Positions 46,012 through 59,273 are shown, counted from the stretch's first letter. The stretch: DNA of 64,000 bases from Micropterix aruncella (GCA_944548615.1 OX155974.1:744001-808000); one strand, 5' to 3'. Numbers and translations: made by a program. The notes: generated by a model from the sequence alone, not told the origin.

Positions 46012-47437
46012 GTATGTGGTGCCGAAGCCCCGCGACCAGTGCTCGAAGGGCGAGCAGCTGATCGTGACGTTTGCGGCCGGCTACATTGCGGGCGTGTTCT
46101 GCGCCATCGTCTCTCACCCCGCCGACACCGTTGTGTCTAAGCTGAACCAGGACAGCACAGCCACTGTTGGCTCCATTGTGGGCAAACTGGGCTTCGCGGG
46201 CGTTTGGAAGGGGCTCATGCCGAGGATCGTGATGATTGGAACGCTCACAGCCCTGCAGTGGTTCATCTATGACGCCGTCAAGGTACAAACCATTTTTTTT
46301 AAAGGAAAGAGAAATAGGCATAGGTCTGCGCTGCATTGTAAAGTTTGTCGACCCCAGGCTGGTAGGTATAACGATATGTGATCGTTATACCAGCCTGACT
46401 ACCGGTTTTGGAAGGATATCTTCGTCTGGAATCAACCATCAGGATACCTCCAACCTCCCGACTGGTCACATGTGCGAAGTCGCTTGCGCGGCCTCTACCG
46501 GCTGTATATTCAGCGATGATTCAGTTTGAACTGCCGCGGACCAAAAATATCTTTTGCCCGGTTCTGAATTCAGGATCTGATAGCCTAATGGTCACCACCA
46601 TAATCCACCCCCACCGCTTAGGAGACAGTATATTTCCATAGTCTCCAGACTCCTTCAGCAATTAGTCAAGAGTGCACAACCAATTGGCATCGCCGAACGG
46701 TGCGCAAACCGCCCAGTAGCGCCGGGAGGCAATCCCCCAGGAGAAACTGATCAACCGGCCGTGAGGCCTGAGACTTGATAGTCTTAACCGGGGTAGCCTT
46801 CCGCATGAGGATTATTTTGTACCAGATTATTTTGTACGATTTGTACGATTGCATAAGCATCATGGATTGTTCGTCTACGATCTGCAACAGTAGCCTCTCG
46901 CACTTTTGCGATGTTTTCTGGTGTTGTGTTTGTTGACGGTCGTCCTGGACGCTCTTCGTCCTGAACGCTCTTTGAATCGTTTGCACCACATTTTTATTTT
47001 TACTTTTTCACATAGCACCCTCACTGAATGCTTCCACAAGCATGCGATGGGTTTCTACAGCAGTTTTTTTTTAAACTTGAAGCAAAATTTGATGCAGGGT
47101 CTTTGCTGTTTAAAATCTGCCATTTGAAAAATGGCCGATACACTAAAATACAATGTTGCACAACCGCACAAAACTCAACATTGCATCCACTCATCCGCAC
47201 GGCCATTGGCACACTGATTCACAAAGAGTACTGTTAGCCACATTCTAGCGGCGGCAGGTCGTACCACCAATGGTTCGCATGCGACATTCGAATTCCCCGA
47301 ACTTTTGGCTAGCCTCTCGTAAACTATACTTTTTTTTTTTTTTGCAGGTTTACCTGAGGATGCCGCGCCCGCCGCCACCCGAAATGCCTGCATCCATGAA
47401 GCAACGACTAGAAGAAGAGGCCAAGAAGGCCATGTGA
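46012..47437 (+). CDS. SLC25A3: Mitochondrial phosphate carrier, last two exons
   Basis: Exon 46012-46282 (acceptor CTTAG, donor AAG before GTACAA) encodes YVVPKPRDQCSKGEQLIVTF, then AAGYIAGVFCAIVSHPADTV with the carrier signature PxD, and SKLNQDSTAT and WKGLMPRIVMIGTLTALQWF. Exon 47348-47437 (after a T-run and GCAG) encodes VYLRMPRPPPPEMPA and ends EEEAKKAM. These are the third carrier repeat and C-terminus of the inner-membrane phosphate/proton symporter. The first base of the first exon completes a codon, so earlier exons lie upstream or outside the window; I did not find them here. AATAAA lies at 47484. The 1.06-kb intron holds a RepA-related repeat and a mariner relic. The coding sequence shows no damage, so this is likely the working host gene. 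Confidence 0.92.
46400..46830 (+). repeat. RepA-related repeat in the phosphate carrier intron
   Basis: CGAAGTCGCTTGCGCGGCCT and TTAGTCAAGAGTGCACAACC with GAACGGTGCGCAAACCGCCC follow RepA order at lower identity. This is an older copy or a subfamily member. Confidence 0.6.
46830..47123 (-). pseudogene. mariner transposase N-terminal relic
   Basis: On the minus strand from ATG at 47123: MADFKQQRPCIKFCFKF, then ETHRMLVEAFSEGAM, a stop, and in shifted frames QDDE-like sequence and ERPGRPSTNTTPENIAKVRE with ADRRRTIHD. That is the paired helix-turn-helix region of mariner transposases. The catalytic domain is missing and the frame is broken. Confidence 0.75.
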
Positions 47438-47998
47438 AGCAGCTGATAGTCCAATCAATTTTAGCAAAGACCTAACTTATTGAAATAAATAACAAAAAAT
47501 AAATAAAATAAATAAACCGCAACTTCCAATCGGTCGCCACGAAAAAGTATTATAATTTCCTTCTAATTCCAGAATTTAATCGGTTCAATTCTAACAGCAA
47601 TATACCCTTTTGTAGATATTAATAGATAGATATAGATAGATATTAATAGATAATCTTCTATGAAAAAAAGTTCAAAAAAAAGAAATAAAAAAAAATAACT
47701 CAGAGATAATAAATAAAATTATTCCTCAACGTAAACCATTAATAACTATTAAAGTATGTTTACCTTGAAAAGCTCCTGTTTAGGTCGTTAATCAAAATTG
47801 AGAAATGTATATTTGTTTTGGTTCTAAGCGTTACACCACGTCTTTATTTTGTATTACCTATGCGTAGGATGCATTGATATTATTTGAAATATAATATTTA
47901 TTTTCATTTCGGATTTGTGTTTTTTCTTCCATCGTCTGGATGAGCTGCAAGAACTTAATTGCTTCCCCAAAATGAGGTGCCCTTAATTGCTTCCCCAT
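47438..47998. other. 3' UTR and intergenic DNA
   Basis: The 3' UTR of the phosphate carrier runs to about 47500. After that AT-rich sequence with a GATA-type microsatellite at 47620-47655 and no gene. Confidence 0.55.
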
Positions 47999-49075
47999 TT
48001 GACCGTGTACCTATAAAACGGCTGACTCACAAGATGGAACACTTCGGAATCCATGGAAGGCTACTGGCGTGGATGCACAGTGAGAGTTGGAGAATGTCAT
48101 TCTGAACCACATAAAGTCCTCAGTGGAGTCCCCCAAGGTTCGGTGCTGGGTTCTATTGCATTTGGTATATTCCTGACTGACCTAAATGCAATTATGGAAT
48201 TATATTTTGCGATATTTGCCGACGACACCAAGTTTTTTGCAAACCCACTCATAACTCACCAGAACATCCACAACAGCCTTAACTCTACAGTGCAGTGGAC
48301 CAAGGAATAGCTGCTTTATCTCAATGCAGATAAATGCACTGTCCTACATATCGGATCTCGAAATCCACGGCTAGCATATACGATTGACGGTAAAAAAGTA
48401 CAGCCAGTTATGACCCAGAAAGACCTCGGCATCACTATCTCCTGGGACCTCAAATGGGAAACCCACATAATAGACACAGTTCAGAGAGCAAACTCACTTT
48501 TATATTTAATAAGAAAAGCTTTTTCCACTATCACCAGTGAACTTTTCCTCAAGCCTTTCATAAAACCTACATTCGCCGCTCCTCGAATACTCCTACCAGG
48601 TATGGAATCCTTACTTTCGGAAGGATATAGAGCACCTGCAAAGAGTTCAGAGAAGAGCAACAAAGTTGGTGCTATCGCTGAGGAACAAACCATACGAAGT
48701 ACGACTGAAAGAACTTTGCCTGACAAAATTAGAGAAACGTAGGCAGTGAGGAAACTTAATAGAAAGCTACAAAATGCTTTACGGTTATTACAGTGTGCCC
48801 AACCTCGAGAGCATGTATACCCTGAACACCAAAAGCAACTGCATGGACACTCGTTGAAGCTAAATAAGACAATTGCAGCATCGAACCCTAGGAAATATTT
48901 TTTGACAAATCGTGTAGTGGATGCTTGGAATGCGTTGCCAGAGGAAGTGATTAGTGCTATCTCTGTCAATAGCTTTAAAAACAAACTGGACTTTTTTCTT
49001 AGTGCAAAACAGTCACAAGTTTAAAATTAAGTGCATGTGATATACACGCATCAGCCTTAAGCTGCTAGTGTATAA
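47999..49075 (+). pseudogene. CR1/RTE-like LINE, 3' half, degenerate
   Basis: Begins inside palm A (FDRVP) and continues LSGVPQGSVLGSIAFGIFLT, then YFAIFADDTKFF, DLGITISWDLKWETHI and the C-terminus FLTNRVVDAWNALPEEVISA with VNSFKNKLDFFL. Stops at 48308 and frameshifts near 48580 and 48740 break it. It ends with TTAAGCTGCTAGTGTATAAT and an (AAT)n tail. 5'-truncated and inactive. Confidence 0.8.
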
Positions 49076-51984
49076 TATAATAATAATAATAATAGTGCAG
49101 TCATTTATTAAGCAAAAAAAAGGAAGAAGGAGAGATAATAAGATGGAAACTCATTTAGACCTTCATTTTGGCATTCTAAAAGTTGTCTCAAAAGTCTCAT
49201 GCTGGGGCCACACTAACGGGAAACGTCGATGCCCATCATTGCGATAAATATTGCGTTAATTATTACCGCGTTTAGTTGAGTGGCCACACTTGAACGGTCG
49301 ACGTATGTCCATTCTTGACAATAAAATTGGCGTTAATGTTCCTTGATTTTTTTCTGAATATTCTGACTTCGGAGATGTTTTCAGTTTAAAAAGTACCTAA
49401 TTCAAACAACAGTAGTTAACTTTGCTACTGACTGCTATTATTAGGTACTTACCACTTTATTTTATGTACGGTTGCTATCATATACCACTCGTAGGCATAG
49501 ATGTAGTATAATAAATCTATGCTCGTAGGTCCACTGTTTCTTATACAAACCAGTTATTAGGCTCAATTCCGTTTCTTTGTGAACTAAAATCGGAAATTAG
49601 TTCGTGTGAACGAGACAGGGCAATACGCTTGAGCGGAATGTAAAATGAGCGGTTGTCACTTTTTCGCGTCAAAACTACCCACCAAAGGTTAAACATACGA
49701 ATCTAACACTGCATGAAATGTGTTCAATTTTATTCGGACGTGTTTAAGTTCGACAGGTAGTTTTTATCGACGATCGTTTGTTTCATATTCCGCTAAACGT
49801 ATTGCTCTATCTCGTTAGCTTGAACTAATTTCAGTTTTAGTTCACAAAGAAGCGCAATTGGGCCCATTGTGTAAATATCATTTTTCCAGTTCTTGATTTC
49901 AGACTTTTTAAATTTGTTTAGATGGGCTATATAATAACCCATTAGGGTTTCCTTTTTCTTTTTAATTTCTTCGATTGTTGTTTTAATTAAATAATAATAA
50001 TTCCATTAGGTATTCATTTTGTGGTGCGCGATTACTGTAGCTTTTGTGCCTGGGATCCCATAAACGTGGCTCTATTTGCAGAATTTCGAGAAACACAATG
50101 ACTCTCTCGTTAGTCCACTCCATATATTATCAAAGACAAACATGTGCGATCCCGTCGCGATCACGGTGCCCAATGACAAACGTAGAGTGGCTGCTTCAAC
50201 GCATTAATTCTCGCGTTAAATATCTTTGATGTACCGCCACTCTCATAAAATCTCGTGATGTCATTCATCGATGTTCGCAGTTAACCTTGCATTACAGTGT
50301 GTATGGCTGAGCGCTGTGCGCTCTCCGCCCTCTATCTCAAAAAACGGTTGAGCGCATGAAAAAATGTTTAAAAGAAAATTTGTCGTAAATTTTATGCTCT
50401 ACAATTTTTATGATAGATGTTAACTATCATAAAAACCTAACTGCTTTAAAACGTGGTTTAAAACCTAGAAAATCGCAAAAAAAATGCTAAAATGAAGGTG
50501 TATACAAGTTTCCAGCTTATTATCTCTCCGAGATAGAACCCCTAATATGAAAGCCTTGCAAACCTAATGCATATAAAAATATGTTTAGATTACACTCCGT
50601 CAACCAATGGAACAAGACACCAGGTTTGAATAATTCAATAGCGCTAATTAAGAGACCGTAAGACTGCCCGTAAGGCCGTATGGATAAATAGGAACAATCT
50701 ATGCAAACTAGTGAGGGCGCTCACGGGGCGTTGTAGCCTGAACACATGTGTAAACTTAAGCTCCGGGACACGTAAATGTGCAGGTCTAGCCAAGAGGCAG
50801 AGGAAGCTCCCCTGCACCTTATGTGAGAGTGTGACCCGTCGATGCGTAAAAGATACACCCACTTGGGTGGTCACTACCTCCAACCTGAGGAGGTAAAACA
50901 ATCTGGCGCCAAAGGCCTGTTGCGGTTCTTAAATGACACGAGGCTTAGCGCAGAACTATAGCAGGTGGCGTACACGATAGATCAGCAGTGGTCGCAGTGT
51001 TACAAGGCTCATAAAGACCTTAGAAAAGCCCCCCACAACAATAAAAAAATCCCTAATATGACTGGACTAATATCGAATCATGGGTTCGCCAAAGCCATCT
51101 GTTTACAAAGATAGATTGTAAACAGATGATAGATTGTATCTGGTGTGGTTTACAAAGATACATTGAAGACCGTTTTCTCTAAATAAAGCAAAATTTTATT
51201 ACTTACACGGCAGAGAGAAAGTATTGTGAACGCACTTCTGTGTGTCTGTGAAACCTGAAATTTAATTTTCTTGAACTTGATCCGATTGGGCTGAAATTTG
51301 CCATGCGGGCATCATTCGATTATGGCACGAGTTTAAAAGATTGTGATTGAAACCAGGCGACAACTTCTTCATATGAATTCTAATATTAAATTCACAATAC
51401 ATAATTATCTATTAAATGATGTATATAAACATTTCAATACACTGATAAACAATATTAATTATTTCATGCAATTCTTTGACATATCAGAATATATAATAAT
51501 ATTTTATCGATCAACAAAATTGATCATCAGAAATGATACGAATAAAAAACGAAGATCTAAAGTTTGTCGTGCGACTTGCCTCTTGTTAGAAAGGAACGCA
51601 CTTATGTCACAAAACGAAACAACAATAGAGCTGGCCCCGCGGGCAATACTGTAGTATTTTTGATTAAGAAGCGATCGTCCAGCAAACATGCCGGCAACAC
51701 ATAAAAATGATTCTGCCTTACCCAATATGTGAGGATATATAGCCGGGACATACTAAAAATCTTGCCATGTATTGCATAGTGTAGCTGGTATTGTTAGCAA
51801 TGTTTCCGAAAACTGTTTTGCAGACACATATTACAGCAAAAATAGGCTGCGATACAATTGCTAACAATACCAGCTATACTTTGCAATACACAACATTATT
51901 TTTAGTATGTCCCGGCCACACATGTTCGGTGTGGCCGAAGCATTTTTTGTGTTGCAGGCATGTTGGTGAACGATCGCTTAGCAA
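49075..51984 (+). repeat. 2.9-kb duplicated segment X, first copy (3' truncated)
   Basis: Nearly identical to 56351-59273 with a few substitutions and small indels. Contents in order: an inverted-repeat MITE (49558-49870), AT-rich DNA, an unclassified block at 50630-51110 (GGCGCCAAAGGCCTGTTGCG and similar), and most of a fold-back element (from 51500). The copy stops at GCTTAGCAA inside the second arm of the fold-back, where Helitron sequence begins. No gene is recognised. Confidence 0.85.
49558..49870. mobile_element. Inverted-repeat MITE within segment X
   Basis: Arms GGCTCAATTCCGTTTCTTTG with TGAACTAAAA on the left, and TTTTAGTTCACAAAGAAGCG with CAATTGGGCCC on the right. The second copy of X holds it at 56834-57142, and a related half is at 18912-19199. 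Confidence 0.65.
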
Positions 51985-54900
51985 AATAGAATAGGTATCT
52001 TTTGTTGTTGATGATTGTTGATTATCTTTTGTTTTTAGTCGCACGAATAGCAAATTATTTTTTATTATTAAAATCGTTGTGTTGAGGTATTTCAGTAAAA
52101 AAAAAAGAACTGAATAGAATAGGTATCTTTTGTTTTTTATGATTGCTGATTATCTTTTGTTTCTAAATGGTAAGAATTTAGATATTTTTTACTGCGGCAC
52201 ATACTAATAATATGGCAATTTGTGCATAGGTAATCATACATATAGAACTGAGTAAATTTTGTACAGAAATTATAAAGTCATGTCTGGAAGACGTCGTCGT
52301 TCGAACATAGGTCGTAGTATAGTGAATGCCAGAAGAGTACGTTCAGCAAGAGATGAAGAATCGTCAACGGAACGTGAGGCTCGCCTCAGTCAGGCTCGGG
52401 ATAGATATAGAGCTGAGAGAGAGAGAGAATCTTCAGTAGAGCGTGAGATTCGCCGCAGCCGGGATCGAGATAGGCATACGGTTCAGAGGGACAGAGAATC
52501 GTCAGTAGAGCGTGAGGCTCGCCTCAGTCAGCTTCGGGATAGATATAGAGCTGAGAGAGAGAGAGAATCTTCAGTAGAGCGTGAGGTTCACCGCAGCCGA
52601 GATAGGGAAAGACATCGAATACAGAGAGCCAGAGAATCATCAGCACGAGTTACTAATTCATGGGTGAATAAAGAAAATTCTGCCATGAATTACGATCCTT
52701 CGATTTCTTACAAGGACGATCGTATAGTATCAATAGGTACTATGTCAGTAGTGTGTGAACATTGCTTGGCATTGAAATTCAAGGACGAATCGAAAGGCAT
52801 GTGTTGCTTACAAGGAAAAGTCAAATTAGAAGAAGTTCTCCCTCCACCTGAACCACTTCACTCTCTTCAGATCAGGTGATCATCAGAAATCCAAGCAATT
52901 CATGCGCAATATACGCCGTTATAATAACGCATTTCAAATGACCTCTTTTAAGAGTAAGCAAGTCGTTGAGCGTGGGTTCATGCCTACATTTAAAATTCAA
53001 GGGCAAGTGTACCACTTAGCTGGGAGCTTGCTACCACTTCGACCCGATGATCAAAAATTTCTGCAAATATATTTTATTGCAGATCCAGATACACAAGCAT
53101 CTACGCGGTGTACAAGTGTTGCACAGCCAATTGATAGAGATTTGATTAGATCTCTCCAAGATATGTTACATTCTCATAATTGCTACATACAGTCTTTCAA
53201 AACTGCGATTGAGAGTGTTCCAGCAGATACTCCTGACTTTAATGTCGTAATCCATGCAAATAAAGTTCCTGTTGGAGAACACAGAGGACGATACAATGCG
53301 CCTTCCACGAGTGAAGTAGCAGTGGTGATAGCTGGACAGCAATTTGACAAAAGAGATATTGTATTGCATAGTCGTGATGATAATTTGCAAAAAACTTCAG
53401 AGTTACACAGATCTTATGACAGCTTATAATATCCTTTGATGCTATGTCGTGGAGAAAATGGTTATGCCATTAATATTTCTCAAGTTGACCCAATCGGTGG
53501 TAACGATTAACGATTAATCGGCCGAAACCATGATATTGATAACCGATGGATCGTTCCCTATAATCCGCTCCTTTTGAAAATTTTTGATGCCCACATCAAC
53601 GTAGAGTTGTGCAATTCAATAAAGTCAATTCAATATGTTACTAAGTACATTAATAACGGCAGTGATCAAGCCACTTTCAGCATACAATCACCAAATGAAG
53701 TGGAAAAATATCAGTCTGGACGTTACATCTGCAGCCCTGAAGCTGTATGGAGGATTTTATCATTCGAAGTGCACGACCGGGCTCCCACAATTGTCCACCT
53801 TGCAGTTCATTTAGAAAATGGACAAAGAGTATATTTCACAGAGAACAATATACAAGAAGTTGTTAATAACCCGCGGGATACAACATTGACAGCATTCTTC
53901 AAGTTATGTGCTCAAGATGATTTCGCGAAAACACTGACGTATGACAGAGTTCCAGGTTACTATACATGGAACCAGAGTTCTAAAACTTTTCAACGGCGAA
54001 AACAAGGTACTGCGGTTGATGGTTTCCCCGGAGTAAAAAAACAGATGCTCTTGGGAGAGTCTACGTGGTTCATCCCAACACCAGCGAATGCTTTTATCTG
54101 AGAATGTTATTGCATATTGTAAAAGGCCCGACATCCTTTGCACACCTAAGAACTGTACAAGGTGTTGTTTACAATACTTATCAAGCAGCATGCAAAGCTA
54201 TGGGGTTCTTGGAAGACGATTCTCACTGGGAAAACACATTATCAGAAGCAGCTGTTTGTAGTTCAGCTACATCATTAAGATATTTATTTGCCATCATAGT
54301 AGTGTTTTGTCAAGTAACTGATTCTGTTAATCTATGGAATATATTTCAAGAAAATATGGCCAGTGATATTCTGATTCGGCGACGGCGAGAGTTAAACTCA
54401 GATGATGTACAATATGATCAAAACATATTTGACGAAGCATTATTGGAATTGAACAAAGTAGTGCAATTACTTTCGGGTAAATCGATCAAGGATTTTGGGC
54501 TGCCGATGCCAGCTATTACTACCTACTAACTCAGATTTAACTAACAGTGCCGAATACACAAGAGAAACATCATCCGATCAAACGAGACTTTTACAAAATA
54601 TAGCTCAAGATGAGCCACGATTAAACATCGATCAGAAAAAAGTATTCACTGCATTACTATCAACAATTGATAACAATGAAGGGAAATTGTTTTTCCTTGA
54701 TACCCCAGGAGGTACAGGAAAAACATTTTTAATCAATCTGCTTTTAAAAAAAGTGAGATCTATCGGAAAAATTGCGTTAGCTGTTGCGTCATCCGGCATT
54801 GCCGCTACGCTTTTGGAAGGAGGCCGAACCGCACACTCCACATTCAAGCTCCCGCTGAAAATCGCCACCGATGATAATAACAGCGTCTGTAGTATTTCTA

Positions 54901-56350
54901 AACAGAGCAATACAGGAAAATTGATGCATGACTGCTCATTAATAGTCTGGGACGAAGCTACCATGTCAAACAAGACGTCTGTGGAAGCACTGGATAGGAC
55001 AATGCGCGATTTGCGCAACAAAAATTCACCTATGGGTGGATGTTCAATTCTGTTCTCAGGAGATTTCCGTCAAATCCTGCCAGTTGTGACTCGAGGAACA
55101 CGTGCTGACGAAATAAATGCTTGCCTAAAAAGATCCAACCTTTAGCCACATGTCAATAAATTAAAGCTTAAAACTAATATGAGGATTTCGTCATCTTCAC
55201 GTGAGAACAGGCTATTTCCAGAGATGCTGCTAAAAGTTGGCAATGGAGAGTTAACACAAAGTGAGGGAAGGATTGACCTAGAAAACCTTTGCGTTTTGAT
55301 AGACAACATCCAAGAGTTAGTCAACAATGTCTATCCTGACATTGATAACATAAGTTATAAGACAATATCTTGGTTTAAAGAAAGAGCGATTCTGTCACCA
55401 ACTAACGAACAAGTAGATAAAGTAAATAACTTGATTCTTTCAAAGATTGATGCGCCGACGAAAATATACTACTCGGTCGATACCTACTGTTCTCGATTTG
55501 GAAGAAGCTGTTCATTTTCCTACAGAATTTCTAAACTCTTTGAACCCGTCTGCACTCCCTCCTCACAAAATGGTGTTGAAAGTAGGTTGTCCTGTTATTT
55601 TATTAAGAAACCTGAATCCACCTAAACTTTGCAATGGCACGCGTTTGCTGGTAAAATCATTGAAAACTTTCATAATAGAGTGCACAATACTCACAGGATG
55701 TGGTACCGGAGAAGATGTATTGATTCCCCGAATCCCTCTGATACCATCGGATTTACCCTTCCAATTTAAACGTTTACAGTTTCCGGTAAAGACATCTTTT
55801 GCAATGACCATTAATATCGCAGGGTCAAACCTTCAACGTTGCAGGCTTAGATTTGAGCGTTGACTGTTTTTCACATGGACAACTGTATGTCGCTCTTTCA
55901 AGAGTGACCTCCAGAGAAAACATGTTTGTATTGTCTAATGACAAGAAAGCTGTGAACGTTGTTTATAAAGACATTCTGTAATATGTTGTAAAAATAAAAT
56001 AAATAGTTAAAAATGTAAAAAGTAAATAAGTAAAAATGTAGTGTATGAATTTAGATATTCCAAAGATAGCAGGAAATCTTCATGGTATATGGAAAGGGGG
56101 ATTGTTTTACTCCAAATTTAACGCGTGCGGGCCACGGGCAGTAATGAATAAATCAAAACTACTGGATCGATTTTAATCACATAGGCTATACCCGTGCGAT
56201 ATTATACGATGCGATTTTATTATACGTGCGATTTTATACCCGTGCGAAGCCAGAGCGGGCAGCTATGTTTTTATATACAACGTTCACAGTTTTTCTGTAC
56301 TGTATTTAGTATCAGCATTGCACCCGTGCGAAACCGGGGCGGGTCGCTAG
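51985..56350 (+). mobile_element. Helitron, decayed
   Basis: The 3' end is clear: ACCCGTGCGAAACCGGGGCG, GGTCG and CTAG at 56347-56350, followed by T, with a GC hairpin before it as expected for Helitrons. The 5' end is not defined; Helitron-like coding starts at 52259. The segment lies exactly between the two copies of X. Confidence 0.7.
52259..55981 (+). pseudogene. Helitron Rep/helicase polyprotein, HUH domain deleted
   Basis: 52259-52877 encodes a repetitive charged region (RESSVEREARLSQ, RDRYRAERERESS) and a Helitron-type zinc motif, CEHCLALKFKDESKGMCC. 52902-53429 continues with RGFMPTFKIQGQVYHLAGSL. At about 53440-53530 the frame jumps from GYAINISQ to DNRWIVPYNPLLL: the Rep nuclease part with its HUH motif, normally between these, is missing. 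53574-54529 holds INVELCNSIKSIQYVTKYIN and later spacer sequence. 54495-55145 is a Pif1-type helicase with Walker A DTPGGTGKTF and IVWDEATM. 55179-55981 completes the helicase (VALSRVTSRENMFVL). Several stops and frameshifts separate the pieces. It cannot encode an active transposase. Confidence 0.85.
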
Positions 56351-59273
56351 TATAATAATAATAATAATAGTGCAGTCATTTATTAAGCAAAAAAAAGGAA
56401 GAAGGAGAGATAATAAGATGGAAACTCATTTAGACCTTCATTTTGGCATTCTAAAAGTTGTCTCTAAAGTCTCATGCTGGGGCCACACTAACGGGAAACG
56501 TCGATGCCCATCATTGCGATAAATATTGCGTTAATTATTACCGCGTTTAGTTGAGTGGCCACACTTGAACGGTCAACGTATGTCCATTCTTGACAATAAA
56601 ATTGGCGTTAATGTTCCTTGATTTTTTTCTGAATATTCTGACTTCGGAGATGTTTTCGGTTTAAAAAGTACCTAATTCAAACAACAGTAGTTAACTTTGC
56701 TACTGACTGCTATTATTAGGTACTTACCACTTTATTTTATGTACGGTTGCTATCATATACCACTCGTAGGCATAGATGTAGTATAATAAATCTATGCTCG
56801 TAGGTCTTCTGTTTCTTATACAAACCAGTTATTAGGCTCAATTTCGTTTCTTTGTGAACTAAAATCGGAAATTAGTTCGTGTGAACGAGACAGGGCAATA
56901 CGCTTGAGCGGAATGTAAAATGAGCGGTTGTCACTTTTTCGCGTCAAAACTACCCACCAAAGGTTAAACATACGAATCTAACACTGCATGAAATGTGTTC
57001 AATTTTATTCGGACGTGTTTAAGTTCGACAGGTAGTTTTTATCGACGATCGTTTGTTTCATATTCCGCTAAACGTATTGCTCTATCTCGTTAGCTTGAAC
57101 TAATTTCAGTTTTAGTTCACAAAGAAGCGCATTTGGGCCCATTGTGTAAATATCATTTTTCCAGCTCTGGATTTCAGACTTTTTAAATTTGTTTAGATGG
57201 GCTATATAATAACCCATTAGGGTTTCCTTTTTCTTTTTAATTTCTTCGATTGTTGTTTTAATTAAATAATAATAATTCCATTATTCATTTTGTGGTGAGC
57301 GATTACTGTAGCTTTTGTGCCTGGGATCCCATAAACGTGGCTCTATTTGCAGAATTTCGAGAAACACAATGACTCTCTCGTTAGTCCACTCCATATATTA
57401 TAAAAGACAAACATGTGCGATCCCGTCGCGATCACGGTGCCCAATGACAAACGTAGAGTGGCTGCTTCAACGCATTAATTCTCGCGTTAAATATCTTTGA
57501 TGTACCGCCACTCTCATAAAATCTCGTGATGTCATTCATCGATGTTCGCAGTTAACCTTGCATTACAGTGTGTATGGCTGAGCGCTGTGCGCTCTCCGCC
57601 CTCTATCTCAAAAAACGGTTGAGCGCATGAAAAAATGTTTAAAAGAAAATTTGTCGTAAATTTTATGCTCTACAATTTTTATGATAGATGTTAACTATCA
57701 TAAAAACCTAACTGCTTTAAAACGTGGTTTAAAACCTAGAAAATCGCAAAAAAAATGCTAAAAAGAAGGTGTATACAAGTTTCCAGCTCTCTCTCTTTCC
57801 AGTTTCCAGTTTCTCTCCGAGGTAGAACCCCTAATATGAAAGCCTTGCAAACCTAATGCATATAAAAATATGTTTAGATTACACTCCGTCAACCAATGGA
57901 ACAAGACACCAGGTTTGAATAATTCAATAGCGCTAATTAAGAGACCGTAAGACTGCCCGTAAGGCCGTATGGCTAAATAGGAACAATCTATGCAAACTAG
58001 TGAGAGCGCTCACGGGGCGTTGTAGCCTGAACACATGTGTAAACTTAAGCTCCGGGACACGTAAATGTGCAGGTCTAGCCAAGAGGCAGAGGAAGCTCCC
58101 CTGCACCTTATGTGAGAGTGTGACCCGTCGATGCGTAAAAGATACACCCACTTGGGTGGTCACTACCTCCAACCTGAGGAGGTAAAACAATCTGGCGCCA
58201 AAGGCCTGTTGCGGTTCTTAAATGACACGAGGCTTAGCGCAGAACTATAGCAGGTGGCGTACACGATAGATCAGCAGTGGTCGCAGTGTTACAAGGCTCA
58301 TAAAGACCTTAGAAAAGCCCCCCACAACAATAAAAAAATCCCTAATATGACTGGACTAATATCGAATCATGGGTTCGCCAAAGCCATCTGTTTACAAAGA
58401 TAGATTGTAAACAGATGATAGATTGTATCTGGTGTGGTTTACAAAGATACATTGAAGACCGTTTTCTCTAAATAAAGCAAAATTTTATTACTTACACGGC
58501 AGAGAGAAAGTATTGTGAACGCACTTCTGTGTGTCTGTGAAACCTGAAATTTAATTTTCTTGAACTTGATCCGATTAGGCTGAAATTTGCCATGCGGGCA
58601 TCATTCGATTATGGCACGAGTTTAAAAGATTGTGATTGAAACCAGGCGACAACTTCTTCAAATGAATTCTAATATTAAATTGACAATACATAATTATCTA
58701 TTAAATGATGTATATAAACATTTCAATACACTGATAAACAATATTAATTATTTCATGCAATTCTTTGACATATCAGAATATATAATAATATTTTATCGAT
58801 CAACAAAATTGATCATCAGAAATGATACGAATAAAAAACGAAGATCTAAAGTTTGTCGTGCGACTTGCCTCTTGTTAGAAAGGAACGCACTTATGTCACA
58901 AAACGAAACAACAATAGAGCTGGCCGGGCAATACTGTAGTATTTTCGATTAAGAAGCGATCGTCCAGCAAACATGCCGGCAACACATAAAAATGATTCTG
59001 CCTTACCCAATATGTGAGGATATATAGCCGGGACATACTAAAAACCTTGCCATGTATTGCATAGTGTAGCTGGTATTGTTAGCAATGTTGCCGAAAACTG
59101 TTTTGCAGACACATATTACCTACAGCAAAAATAGGCTGCGATACAATTGCTAACAATACCAGCTATACTTTGCAATACACAACATTATTTTTAGTATGTC
59201 CCGGCCACACATGTTCGGTGTGGCCGAAGCATTCTTTGTGTTGCAGGCATGTTGGTGAACGATCGCTTAGCAA
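56351..59273 (+). repeat. 2.9-kb duplicated segment X, second copy
   Basis: Starts directly after the Helitron's terminal CTAG with (TAA)n and runs colinear with 49075-51984. After 59273 it continues through the rest of the fold-back element, which the first copy lacks. This copy therefore looks like the complete original. Confidence 0.85.

Noticed and set aside
49075..59273. A retrotransposon with 2.9-kb LTRs
   Set aside because: The repeats lack TG...CA termini, no primer-binding site or polypurine tract adjoins them, and the interior encodes a Helitron helicase.
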